From a bacterium 1XD21-70 (GTDB taxonomy: Bacteria > Bacillota > Clostridia > Lachnospirales > Lachnospiraceae), in the NCBI GenBank assembly GCA_003669055.1, contig RAYB01000016.1:55843-119842 (forward strand): 64,000 bases of DNA. Direction: 5' to 3'. How positions within the stretch are numbered: position 1 is the stretch's first letter; each line of letters starts with the position of its first letter. The notes beneath the pieces are model-generated. The model saw only the letters and a list, made by a program, of their open reading frames with translations. It had not been told where the DNA came from and made no database searches. A program made the translations under genes and the position numbers. Shown here in pieces: positions 26,260-34,094 of the stretch.

Positions 26260-27492
26260 TTATTTTTTGGATTTTCTGTGGCGCATTTGTGCAGCAGCAT
26301 TCTGGCAAGAAACATTATGATACCGTTTCCGGCTGTTCGTTGTTTTTGCTTTGAATAGACGGCCGCAGTTTGGGTTAGCGCATTTACGGTAGATTTCGTA
26401 GCCCGGTTTTGTATAAAACAAGGCAAAATACAAAGCCGTGAAGAAATTGGGGATTTCCCAATTCGGAGCCATTGTTTCTATGCTATAGACAGGATGGATG
26501 CCATACAATTCAAAGTCAAATTCTTCTTTTACCGTATTTTTTGCAATGAAGATAAGCTGTGATTTAAAGGTATCGTCAAACTTATCATTGCTGTTTAGTT
26601 TTGTATCCGTGCGAAGGATGCCATTTTCAAGTACATCATCAATTTTTATTCCGATTTGGATCAAATGGTAGAAATAATCAATAACATATCTTGCACGCAT
26701 ATCTATATTTTCATCAAAGGCATCCCTATATAGTTTTGTCATTTTTGCCTTGAAGATACGGGGGCTGCTCGCAGAGTGGGAGTTTATATCTTCTGTATTG
26801 TTGTGGTAATCCAACCTGCTAAGGCGTTCCTTCTGATTTGTGAACGAATCTGAAATCGGATAATAGTCGTCATAAGGGTCATTGGAATTGCTATTAACCA
26901 AATGGCTGGTGAGATCGGGCAAATTGCTGATATTGTACCAGAAACGGGTAAAGGCGTGTAAACATGAACATAGGCTTTCATCACTTCCATTTAAGGTTAT
27001 TTTTCTTGGCATGGCAAATAGCAGATATGCCGTTAATTTCAGAATATTGTCATAATCGATGTTATCTTCCTCCATGGCGGCCATTAATTTAACCAATACC
27101 TTAAATCGGAACATTAACGGAGCAAGATCATCATGGATAAAAAGTTTGTATTTGCCGTCGTTGGGCAGTGTCATTATAAAACCGTATTTATCTATATACT
27201 CTTTTATTTTGTCCGCTTTGTGCAAATCAATGTTTAGGAAGTCTTCAATGACTTTATTCTTTTCGATTATAGCTCCGGTTTTATTGTCCATCATGACAAG
27301 TCCATCGATAGGGGCATATGCATATTTGTATGAACCCTCAACCGCTTTTAGCAGAAGACAGTGGTATTCGACCCCGTCATCTGTATAATTGGTGGTTACT
27401 TTGCAATCGCAACGAGGGTTTTCGTAATGGAACATATTCCCCGCCATTTCCAATGCTTTATTCATTAGTATCCCAAACCTCCGTTTTGTCAA
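26260..27492 (-). CDS. DUF6076-type protein with C-terminal CGNR-like zinc finger
   Basis: A 410-residue protein converging with the restriction gene pair (13 bases apart). Most of it is helical and unrecognised by motif; the last 40 residues, CANPNCGRLFKAKTTNSRKRYHNVSCQNAAAQMRHRK in part, form a CGNR-like zinc finger in which one cysteine is replaced by histidine (C-x4-C...H-x3-C). Such fingers bind nucleic acid. Proteins of this shape are annotated as DUF6076 in related clostridia. Its place between two restriction systems suggests a regulatory or accessory role, but this is inference. Confidence 0.6.
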   Translation of the reverse strand: MTKRRFGILMNKALEMAGNMFHYENPRCDCKVTTNYTDDGVEYHCLLLKAVEGSYKYAYAPIDGLVMMDNKTGAIIEKNKVIEDFLNIDLHKADKIKEYIDKYGFIMTLPNDGKYKLFIHDDLAPLMFRFKVLVKLMAAMEEDNIDYDNILKLTAYLLFAMPRKITLNGSDESLCSCLHAFTRFWYNISNLPDLTSHLVNSNSNDPYDDYYPISDSFTNQKERLSRLDYHNNTEDINSHSASSPRIFKAKMTKLYRDAFDENIDMRARYVIDYFYHLIQIGIKIDDVLENGILRTDTKLNSNDKFDDTFKSQLIFIAKNTVKEEFDFELYGIHPVYSIETMAPNWEIPNFFTALYFALFYTKPGYEIYRKCANPNCGRLFKAKTTNSRKRYHNVSCQNAAAQMRHRKSKK

Positions 27493-27794
27493 AATATAAT
27501 GGATTATATAAGTGTTTATTTGTTTTTTAGCTATTATATAAGTTGATTTATAATTGTTATTTTATTATAGCAGAAATTCATAATGAATAAAATAATGTAA
27601 TAAATATTTTTGGAAAATAATAAGTGGTAATTTGATAAATTCCTTTATTTTAAAACTTCCAGTACAATATAGGCAGGCTGAATAACCGGAAAATCAATAT
27701 CACAAGGCTTGATTGGCAATCAGGCATTGGGGATAGGGCAAGGAATGGGATGTCAGCTTGAAACGATCCGGATGGAAGAAGGGAGGAAGATGGG
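27493..27794. other. Very AT-rich spacer upstream of the DUF6076 gene
   Basis: About 300 bases without a convincing gene. The part nearest the DUF6076 gene (27490-27660) is almost pure A/T and contains several TATAAT-like hexamers and the 11-base direct repeat listed separately. The right part precedes the small toxin-like ORF. It probably holds divergent promoters. Confidence 0.5.
27503..27543. repeat. Direct repeat ATTATATAAGT, possible operator
   Basis: ATTATATAAGT occurs at 27503-27513 and at 27533-27543, exactly 30 bases apart (about three helical turns), just upstream of the DUF6076 gene on its minus-strand promoter side. This spacing fits cooperative binding by a regulator, but AT-rich sequence makes chance repeats likely. 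Confidence 0.35.
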
Positions 27795-27887
27795 ATGGAG
27801 ATGTTTACTTTCCAGGATGTAATCCTGTTTGCGACATTTCTTATTGAACTGCTTACCTACATAGATAGGGATAACCAGCCAAAGTAA
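27795..27887 (+). CDS. Putative holin-like mini-toxin
   Basis: A 30-residue ORF, MEMFTFQDVILFATFLIEL..., with one hydrophobic helix and a charged tail (TYIDRDNQPK). The layout matches the short putative holin-like toxins of Firmicutes, some of which are type I toxins controlled by antisense RNA. GGGAGGAAG lies about 7 bases before the ATG. No antisense promoter was located with certainty. Confidence 0.5.
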   Translation: MEMFTFQDVILFATFLIELLTYIDRDNQPK

Positions 27888-27982
27888 ATAAGCGTACCTT
27901 GTATTCGGTCGGTGCAGGCGGGCTTTAGGCTTCAGGATTATCTATTGTGGGTTAATAATGGCTTTTTCAGTGAAGCTGTGCA

Positions 27983-28011
27983 TTGAGGGATAGGAGAAAC
28001 CATGGTATACT
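27983..28011 (+). promoter_or_regulatory. Promoter of the broken cytosine methyltransferase
   Basis: TTGAGG at 27983-27988, 17 bases, TATACT at 28006-28011, about 37 bases before the methyltransferase ATG. Confidence 0.55.
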
Positions 28012-28047
28012 AAGATCTGTAAGTTTATGCCCAAAAGGAGAAATTAA

Positions 28048-28829
28048 ATGTTATCATGCGTTGAGATATGTGCAGGGGCAGGAGGCCAGGCCTTAGGGCT
28101 GGATATGGCGGGATGTTCGCAATTTTGATGGAAAACCCTATAAAGGGGTTGACCTGTTAGCCGGAGGGGTTCCATGCCCCCCCTTTTCAAAGGCATCAAA
28201 ACAGCTAGGGAGGGAAGATGACAGAGATTTGTTTCCTGAAGCAATCCGGCTTATTTATGAAATTATGCCCCGTGCAGTTATGCTTGAAAATGTCCGGGGG
28301 GTTCTTAGACCCGAAGTTTATAGCATACAGAGAACATATTTTGATGTCTATTGAAGAAATAGGATATCGGGTACAAATCAAATTATTGAATGCCTGTGAT
28401 TACGGAGTTCCACAATTACGTCCACGGGTAATCATTATTGGTATTCGTAATGATGAAAAAGGTGTTTTCCATTACCCAGACGAACATCCAGAGGATGCTC
28501 CGACAGTCGGAGATGTGCTTGGGGAATATATGGGTGCAGCCGGATGGAAACAGATAGATGAATGGATCCGTGGTGCAAATAAAATAGCACCGACGATTGT
28601 TGGCGGAAGCAAAAAACATGGTGGCTCTGACTTAGGCCCTGTCAGGGCAAGGAAAGCGTGGGCTGAATTAGGTGTTGATGGAAGCGGGGTAGCTAACGAA
28701 CCACCAGCAACCGATTTTGAAGGGATGCCCAAATTAACGAAAGAAATGATTGCTTTGATACAAGGATTTCCGAAAGAATGGCATTTTGGAAAGAAAAAGA
28801 CGGCTGCTTGTATGATGATGAAGAATTAA
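28048..28829 (+). pseudogene. C5-cytosine DNA methyltransferase, broken by deletions and a frameshift
   Basis: Pieces of one m5C methyltransferase lie in order but in different frames. Motif I is intact (CVEICAGAGGQALGLDMAG), then a non-triplet deletion of some 30 codons at about 28115 joins it to DVRNFDGKPYKGVDLLAGGVPCPPFSKASKQ (part), which includes the catalytic PC dipeptide. ENVRG follows, then a frame change at a G6 run (28296-28301) leads into FLDPKFIAYREHI and YGVPQLRPRVIIIGI. The gene ends early at KKKTAAC, losing motif X. The start at 28048 has AAAAGGAG. Homology and position suggest it was the partner of the NgoMIV-like nuclease that follows. Confidence 0.85.
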
Positions 28830-29239
28830 ACCGGGATAATATTTTTATAAATGATGATGTTTGTAAGATGGCAGCGTTAAGGAAGAAGAATGGTGGTAAA
28901 CCTATTCTTCATGCATCGGTATCAGCAAAATGGACAATGCGCAGTGATAGAGCGCAAAATAGCAGAACGGAAGCATTAAATTTAATTCGTAATAGAAAAG
29001 GCCATCTTCCGCACATTGTGGTTGTGACAGGTGAGCCACTGCCGTCAAGGCTTGCTTCACTTGCACTCGGTACTGGAGATTTGGACTGTGTATATCATTT
29101 TGCGTTATATGAATTGATGGAGGCTGTTCAGGAATATGGAAGCCATGGACGAGAAGATATTGTTGAAACTCTTGAAAACCTAGTAGAAGGAAAACGCCTA
29201 AAGGATATTTCTGATTTGCCGCTTGACCTGAGTGTTTAA
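28778..29239 (+). pseudogene. C-terminal fragment of an NgoMIV-type restriction endonuclease
   Basis: The 153-residue frame contains the hallmark of NgoMIV (GCCGGC-cutting) nucleases: HASVSAKWTMRSDRAQN, where S-x-K supplies active-site residues and RSDR corresponds to the base-contacting Arg-Ser-Asp-Arg, followed by a Glu in the position of the catalytic E201. LPHIVVVTGEPLPSRLASLALGTGDLDCVYHFALYEL completes the match (quoted in part). The N-terminal half, including the metal-binding Asp, is absent. The first codons overlap the end of the methyltransferase in another frame, so one deletion removed both the methyltransferase 3' end and the nuclease 5' end. Confidence 0.8.
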
Positions 29240-29320
29240 GGGGAATTTTGTAGTCAAAGCATGCGTTTTGAAATGGCCAATGATATAGACGGGATTTTTC
29301 CATCAGGAGGATTTTAATTG

Positions 29321-29563
29321 ATGTTGCAGAAGGAGAAAAATAGAACCGGTGATTTGCAGAAAATACCAGGTGTGGGAGCAAATATGGAACAGTATTTGCA
29401 GAACATCGGGATCCACTGCATTGCAGACCTAAAGGGAAAGGATCCGGAAGAACTATATCACCTGGATTGCCTGAAAAAGGGATTCCAGGAGGACAGATGT
29501 GTGCTGTATGTATTCCGCTGCGCAGTGTATTTCGCAGAACATGAGCAGCATGAAAACGGATGA
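29321..29563 (+). CDS. Helix-hairpin-helix protein of the Cdd1 (pathogenicity locus) family
   Basis: An 80-residue protein: DLQKIPGVGANMEQYLQNIGI, IADLKGKDPEELYHLDCLKKG, then CVLYVFRCAVYFAE. This is the full-length Cdd1-like family, named after a gene next to the C. difficile toxin locus; it contains a helix-hairpin-helix (IPGVG) that suggests DNA binding, and its role is unknown. AGGAGG at 29305-29310 serves either ATG 29321 or the adjacent TTG at 29318. Confidence 0.8.
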   Translation: MLQKEKNRTGDLQKIPGVGANMEQYLQNIGIHCIADLKGKDPEELYHLDCLKKGFQEDRCVLYVFRCAVYFAEHEQHENG

Positions 29564-29585
29564 TAACGGGAAAAGAAGCAGGGTT

Positions 29586-29954
29586 ATGGAGAATATGGGC
29601 TTCATTTATAAAAAAGCGGGAATGGAAGACATAGGAGTACTGGTTAAAACAAGGATAGAGGTGCTGCGGGCAGCAAATGGTTTAAGCCATGAGGTGAATA
29701 TGGCGTTTGTGGAAAAACAGTCAACGACCCCGGACTGTAGGAGAAAAGGCGTTGCATACCATACATTGGAACTTTTGATAGAGGAAGCAAGGAAAAGAGG
29801 CGTGGGCCATATATCGCTGGAGGCAACGGATATGGGGCGGCCTTTGTATGAACGGTATGGATTCGTGGAAATGAATGATGAGATGGTTCTGCCGCAAAAG
29901 CTTTTGCAATTAAATGGCCAGAATGATAGGAATGCCGGATTGACGGCAGAATGA
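29586..29954 (+). pseudogene. GNAT acetyltransferase with internal deletion
   Basis: The 122-residue frame begins like a GNAT protein (IYKKAGMEDIGVLVKTRIEVLRAANGL) and ends like one (DCRRKGVAYHTLELLIEEARKRGV, LEATDMGRPLYERYGFVEMNDEM). The middle strands that normally separate these (about 60 residues, including the WVAxxxxxIVG beta hairpin) are missing. The acetyl-CoA loop RRKGVA is kept, but the fold is unlikely to be complete. The frame itself is open, so it is probably an in-frame deletion relic at the right edge of the island. Confidence 0.65.
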
Positions 29955-29970
29955 ACAATATGAACAAACC

Positions 29971-30012
29971 TTTGCAGGCAGGGGATCTAAAAGCAGGTTC
30001 CCTGCCTGCAAA
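29971..30012. terminator. Terminator hairpin between the island and malic enzyme
   Basis: A 14-15 base arm (29971-29985) pairs with 29999-30012. It lies between convergent genes and could serve both, although the T-runs are short. Confidence 0.7.
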
Positions 30013-30074
30013 AGGTTTGTTGGATTTGGATAGTTGGTATCCATGCCTTTACGGCGCAGGATGGAGATTGAGGG

Positions 30075-31262
30075 TTACCGAATCTCCTCATAAGGCGCCC
30101 GGTTGATTCCCAAACGGACGGCTTCCTTGGCCACTGAGTTGGCGACGGCCAATGCCACGCGCTGATCAAAGGAGGAGGGGATCACATATTCGGCAGTGAG
30201 TTCTTCTTCAGGAATCACTTCTGCGATTGCATGGGAAGCCGCCACTTTCATGGAATCCGTGATATCTTTTGCACGGACAGCCAGCACTCCCTTGAAAAGC
30301 CCCGGGAATACCAATACATTGTTGATCTGGTTGGGGTAATCGGATCTGCCGGTGCCGACTACTGCGGCGCCTCCGGCCTTCGCCTCTTCCGGCATAATCT
30401 CCGGAACGGGGTTTGCCATGGCAAATACGATCCCATCCTTCATGGAGGCGACCATTTCTGCTGTCACCAGATGCGGCCTGGATACGCCCACAAAAATGTC
30501 TGCCCCTTTCAGTGCATCCGCAAGAAGCCCATGTTCCTTATCCAGGTTGCTGACATGGGAGATCTCTTCCTGGCCTGGGTTCAGCCCTTCATCACCCTCA
30601 CAGATGATGCCATGGATATCGCACAGGATAATATTGCCAAAGCCCATGGAAATCAGGTGCTTTCCGATGGCAATCCCAGCTGCCCCGGCGCCGTTAATCA
30701 CCACCCGCAGCTTCCCCATCTCTTTGCCGGTTACTTTTACAGCATTCAGCAGGGCAGCGCCTACGACAATCGCCGTCCCGTGCTGGTCATCATGGAAGAT
30801 CGGGATATCACAAACCTCTTTCAGGCGTTTTTCAATCTCAAAGCAGCGGGGGGCAGCGATGTCTTCCAGGTTGATACCGCCAAAACTCTTGGAAATCAGG
30901 GAGACCGTCTGTACAAAGGTATCTACATCCTTGGTATCCACGCACAGAGGAAAAGCATCCACGTCAGCAAAGGCTTTAAACAATGCACATTTTCCTTCCA
31001 TTACCGGCATCCCGGCCGAGGGGCCGATATCGCCTAGGCCCAATACCGCGGTGCCATCCGTGATAACAGCCACCAGGTTCCCCTTGCGCGTGTAATCATA
31101 CGCTTTCTCTTCGTCTTCGGCAATCAGCAGGCATGGTTCTGCCACACCTGGCGTGTAGGCAATGGCGAGTTCCTCGCGGTTGGAGATAGGAGCCCGGGAG
31201 ATGACTTCGATCTTGCCTTTCCATTCTTTATGCTTTTCAATTGCAATCTGTTTTTTATCCAT
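30075..31262 (-). CDS. NAD(P)-dependent malic enzyme (malate to pyruvate)
   Basis: A 395-residue malic enzyme that oxidatively decarboxylates malate to pyruvate. Motifs seen are IAYTPGVAEPC with the catalytic tyrosine, VITDGTAVLGLGDIG, the metal/substrate region FADVDAFPLCVDTKD, FHDDQHGTAIVVGAALLNA and the nucleotide-binding INGAGAAGIAIGKHLI. The length fits the short bacterial form without a phosphotransacetylase domain. ATG at 31262 follows AGGAGGAA. It marks the return to core base composition. Preference for NAD or NADP cannot be read with confidence. Confidence 0.94.
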   Translation of the reverse strand: MDKKQIAIEKHKEWKGKIEVISRAPISNREELAIAYTPGVAEPCLLIAEDEEKAYDYTRKGNLVAVITDGTAVLGLGDIGPSAGMPVMEGKCALFKAFADVDAFPLCVDTKDVDTFVQTVSLISKSFGGINLEDIAAPRCFEIEKRLKEVCDIPIFHDDQHGTAIVVGAALLNAVKVTGKEMGKLRVVINGAGAAGIAIGKHLISMGFGNIILCDIHGIICEGDEGLNPGQEEISHVSNLDKEHGLLADALKGADIFVGVSRPHLVTAEMVASMKDGIVFAMANPVPEIMPEEAKAGGAAVVGTGRSDYPNQINNVLVFPGLFKGVLAVRAKDITDSMKVAASHAIAEVIPEEELTAEYVIPSSFDQRVALAVANSVAKEAVRLGINRAPYEEIR

Positions 31263-31301
31263 GGTAGATTCCTCCTGCTCTGGTTATCCGTTTCTTTTTT
31301 T

Positions 31302-31330
31302 ATTCTAATACAAATTGCCCATAGCGTCAA
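31302..31330 (-). promoter_or_regulatory. Sigma-A promoter of the malic enzyme gene
   Basis: On the minus strand TTGACG (31330-31325), 17 bases, TAGAAT (31307-31302), about 40 bases upstream of the start codon. Confidence 0.75.
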
Positions 31331-31426
31331 CGGAGTTCTTCGGAATATGGCCTTGGCATAGGCTGCCGGGAACTGGGAAAGATAAAGGGATGGGAAAAGC
31401 AAGGAAAGAGTGGCTGGGAGGGGAAA

Positions 31427-31454
31427 TTGGGAATTGCGGAAATAAGGATATAAT
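31427..31454 (+). promoter_or_regulatory. Probable promoter of the polysaccharide operon
   Basis: TTGGGA at 31427-31432, 16 bases, TATAAT at 31449-31454. It leaves a leader of about 100 bases before the first gene. Confidence 0.55.
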
Positions 31455-31563
31455 GATATACTTGGCAAAAGAAAAACGGGCGGTACCATGGACAGGAACT
31501 GATGGGTGCCTGGAGCCTAAGGGCAAGGCGGGAAGACAGAATGGACGGATACGAGGTTAAATT

Positions 31564-32955
31564 GTGAAAAAGTACGAACGTTATAAAAGGGCAATACGTC
31601 TGACGGCGTCATTAATACTGGTGGCAGCATTGGTTTTAGTTTACAGAAAGGCCTGGTATGGCTTTATCTCGCCGTCTACCGGGGTTTGGTACTGGAGGCG
31701 GGGGAACTGGGTGATTATGGGGTTATACAGTGCATTAATCCTGTTTTTCTCCACGATGTATGGCGGTTTCCGCCTTGGAGACCTGGAAAAGGGGAATGTG
31801 ATTTACTCCCAGATCCTTTCTTTGCTGATTGTAAATTTTATTACCTATATCCAAGTGTCCCTGCTGGCATATAGTTTCCAGACTTTATGGATTTTTTTGG
31901 TGCTGATGGTGTGTGATGCGGTGATCATCACTGCCTGGGCGCAGATCTATGCCGTGATTTACCGGCGGCTGTTCCCGCCCCGCAGGCTGCTGCTTGTTTA
32001 TGGGCAGTTACATGCATTGGAATTGCTGGGGAAGCTGCGGCAGAGGGAAGACCGCTACCTGATCGAAAAGATTGTTTCGGCAGAGATTGGGGAGGATGCC
32101 ATCATGAGTATGGTGGAGGGTTATGATGGGGTGATCCTCTGCGATATTCCTACCCCTTCGAGGAATTTTATCCTTAAGGCTTGTTTTGAAAGGTCGGTCC
32201 GTGTCTATATGACACCTAAAATTTCCGACATCCTGGTACGTACTTCCCGGGAGATGCATACGTTTGATACCCCGCTTTTGCTTTCACGGAATAATGGGCT
32301 GACGGTTGAGCAGCAGCTGGGGAAGCGGTGCCTGGATATCCTGGTATCCGTATGCATGCTGGTTCTCATTTCTCCGATTATGCTTGTGACGGCGGCGGCA
32401 GTGAAGCTATACGATGGCGGCAGTGCTTTATATAAGCAGAAACGCCTGACCTTGAACGGAAGGGAGTTTTATGTATACAAATTCCGCAGTATGAGGATGG
32501 ATGCCGAGAAGGACGGGGTGGCGAGGCTGGCCAGTGAAAATGATGACCGGATCACGCCGGTCGGGAAGCTGATCCGCATGACCCGGATCGATGAACTGCC
32601 GCAGCTTTGGAATGTGCTTAAGGGAGATATGTCCCTGGTAGGACCGAGGCCGGAACGGCCGGAAATTGCGGCAGAGTATGAGGCCTGGCTTCCGCAGTTT
32701 AAAAGCCGCCTGAAAGTGAAGGCCGGCCTGACCGGCTATGCCCAGATTTATGGGAAATATAATACGACGCCCTATGATAAATTAAAGCTGGATCTGACCT
32801 ATATCCAGAATTATTCGTTTATCCTGGATTTGAAATTGCTGCTGTTGACAGTGAAAATCTTGTTTATGAAAGAAAGTACGGAAGGAGTATCCTCCTCTGA
32901 GGGCAAGCCGGGGCAGAAGCCAGGGGGATGGGAGCACAAGGATGGGAATGCGTAA
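31564..32955 (+). CDS. Polyprenyl-phosphate sugar phosphotransferase (initiating enzyme)
   Basis: A 463-residue polyisoprenyl-phosphate hexose-1-phosphate transferase that puts the first sugar on undecaprenyl phosphate. The N-terminal half carries about four transmembrane helices (residues 10-130) and a Rossmann-like domain. The catalytic domain begins at about 255 with KRCLDILVSVCMLVLISP and has KQKRLTLNGREFYVYKFRSMRMDAE, DELPQLWNVLKGDMSLVGPRPE and the GLTGYAQIYGKY segment. It starts with GTG at 31564 and is the first gene of the locus, as such enzymes often are. Its 3' end overlaps the next gene. Confidence 0.93.
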   Translation: MKKYERYKRAIRLTASLILVAALVLVYRKAWYGFISPSTGVWYWRRGNWVIMGLYSALILFFSTMYGGFRLGDLEKGNVIYSQILSLLIVNFITYIQVSLLAYSFQTLWIFLVLMVCDAVIITAWAQIYAVIYRRLFPPRRLLLVYGQLHALELLGKLRQREDRYLIEKIVSAEIGEDAIMSMVEGYDGVILCDIPTPSRNFILKACFERSVRVYMTPKISDILVRTSREMHTFDTPLLLSRNNGLTVEQQLGKRCLDILVSVCMLVLISPIMLVTAAAVKLYDGGSALYKQKRLTLNGREFYVYKFRSMRMDAEKDGVARLASENDDRITPVGKLIRMTRIDELPQLWNVLKGDMSLVGPRPERPEIAAEYEAWLPQFKSRLKVKAGLTGYAQIYGKYNTTPYDKLKLDLTYIQNYSFILDLKLLLLTVKILFMKESTEGVSSSEGKPGQKPGGWEHKDGNA

Positions 32956-34093
32956 GTTAAAGGTGCTGCAGCTGGGGAAGCAGTACTATCCCCATATCGG
33001 CGGGGTTGAGGCCACAATGCAGCAGATCGCGGAAGGGATCCAGGGCGAGGTGGACAGCTATGTGCTGGCGTCCCAGGGAAGGGGTGCGGCATACGAAAAG
33101 ACGGTCAACGGGGTACCGGTATATTTTGCAAAGAGCCTGGGGATTGTCGCGTCCCTGCCGATTTCCTGGGATTTGGTACGCTACCTTAAGAAGCATTGCG
33201 GGGAATATGATGTGATCCACCTCCATATGCCGTTCCCCCTAGGGGATCTTGCCTGCCTTTTGGCCGGGTATAAGGGGAAGCTGGTGCTGTATTGGCACAG
33301 CGACGTGGTAAGGCAGAAAAAGGCAATGCTGCTGTATAAGCCGCTGATGAACTGGACACTCAAAAGGGCAGATGCCATCGCGATTGCCACCCAGGGAAAT
33401 ATCGATGGCTCTCCATATGTGAAACCTTTTGAAAAGAAATGTGTGCAGATCCCATTTGGGCTGAGGAAGGCCTGGGAGGAGAAAAGCGACCAATACTGGG
33501 AGCGCCGGACCGAACGGGAGGATCCGGTACTGCACCTGCTGTTTATCGGCCGATTGGTGTATTATAAGGGCTGCAGCATACTGATGGCAGCGATGAAGGA
33601 ATTGAAAAAAGAACTTGGGGTACAGATGGAGCAGGTAGAACTGGTAATCGTGGGCACCGGAGCCCTGGAGGAGGAGATGAAGGCGCAGTCTGCCCAGGAA
33701 GGGCTGGGGAATGTGATCCGTTTCCTGGGAAAAGCTTCTGATGAGGAGATGGAAAAGGAACTGGAACGTTGTGACGTGCTGGTGTTTCCGTCGGTTGCCA
33801 ACAGTGAAGCATTCGGATTGGTGCAGTTAGAGGCGATGGCTTTCGGAAAACCAGTGATCAATACCAGCCTTCCCACAGGCGTCCCATGGGTGAGCCTGGA
33901 CCAGGAGACCGGGCTGACGGTTCCGCCAGGAGACGCGGGGGCGCTTTTTAAGGCTATTTTGTGGATGAAGAACCATCCAAAAGAGCGGAAAGAGATGGGG
34001 ATCCGGGCAAGGCAGCGCGTAAAGGAAAAATTCAGCCAGGAACAGATGCTTGCGCAGATCCTGGGATTGTATAAGGAGTTATGTGGGCAATAA
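32942..34093 (+). CDS. Glycosyltransferase family 4
   Basis: A 383-residue GT-B fold glycosyltransferase. The N-terminal domain begins LKVLQLGKQYYPHIGGVEATMQQIAEGI; the C-terminal domain holds LLFIGRLVYYKGCSILMAA and the nucleotide-sugar site SVANSEAFGLVQLEAMAFGKPVINTSLPTG (quoted in part). The donor is unknown, though this pattern is common in mannosyl- and galactosyltransferases. Its start overlaps the end of the upstream gene by 14 bases, so the two are translationally coupled. Confidence 0.92.
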   Translation: MGMRKLKVLQLGKQYYPHIGGVEATMQQIAEGIQGEVDSYVLASQGRGAAYEKTVNGVPVYFAKSLGIVASLPISWDLVRYLKKHCGEYDVIHLHMPFPLGDLACLLAGYKGKLVLYWHSDVVRQKKAMLLYKPLMNWTLKRADAIAIATQGNIDGSPYVKPFEKKCVQIPFGLRKAWEEKSDQYWERRTEREDPVLHLLFIGRLVYYKGCSILMAAMKELKKELGVQMEQVELVIVGTGALEEEMKAQSAQEGLGNVIRFLGKASDEEMEKELERCDVLVFPSVANSEAFGLVQLEAMAFGKPVINTSLPTGVPWVSLDQETGLTVPPGDAGALFKAILWMKNHPKERKEMGIRARQRVKEKFSQEQMLAQILGLYKELCGQ

Positions 34094-34094
34094 C

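Larger units (their letters stand above)
31263..31563. other. Divergent promoter region between malic enzyme and polysaccharide locus
   Basis: The 300-base gap separates the leftward malic enzyme gene from the rightward polysaccharide operon. It holds one promoter in each direction (listed separately). I see no gene or clear riboswitch in it. Confidence 0.5.

Noticed and set aside
28166..28172. C7 run in the broken methyltransferase as the cause of the frameshift
   Set aside because: The run encodes the catalytic PCPPF segment in the right frame; the frame change lies at the later G6 run.
17750..29950. Complete prophage or integrative conjugative element
   Set aside because: No integrase, relaxase, transfer, capsid or tail genes are visible; only the base composition and cargo-type genes suggest transfer.
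30231..31095. Plus-strand ORFs opposite the malic enzyme gene
   Set aside because: Shadow frames of the malic enzyme; no family resemblance and no ribosome sites.
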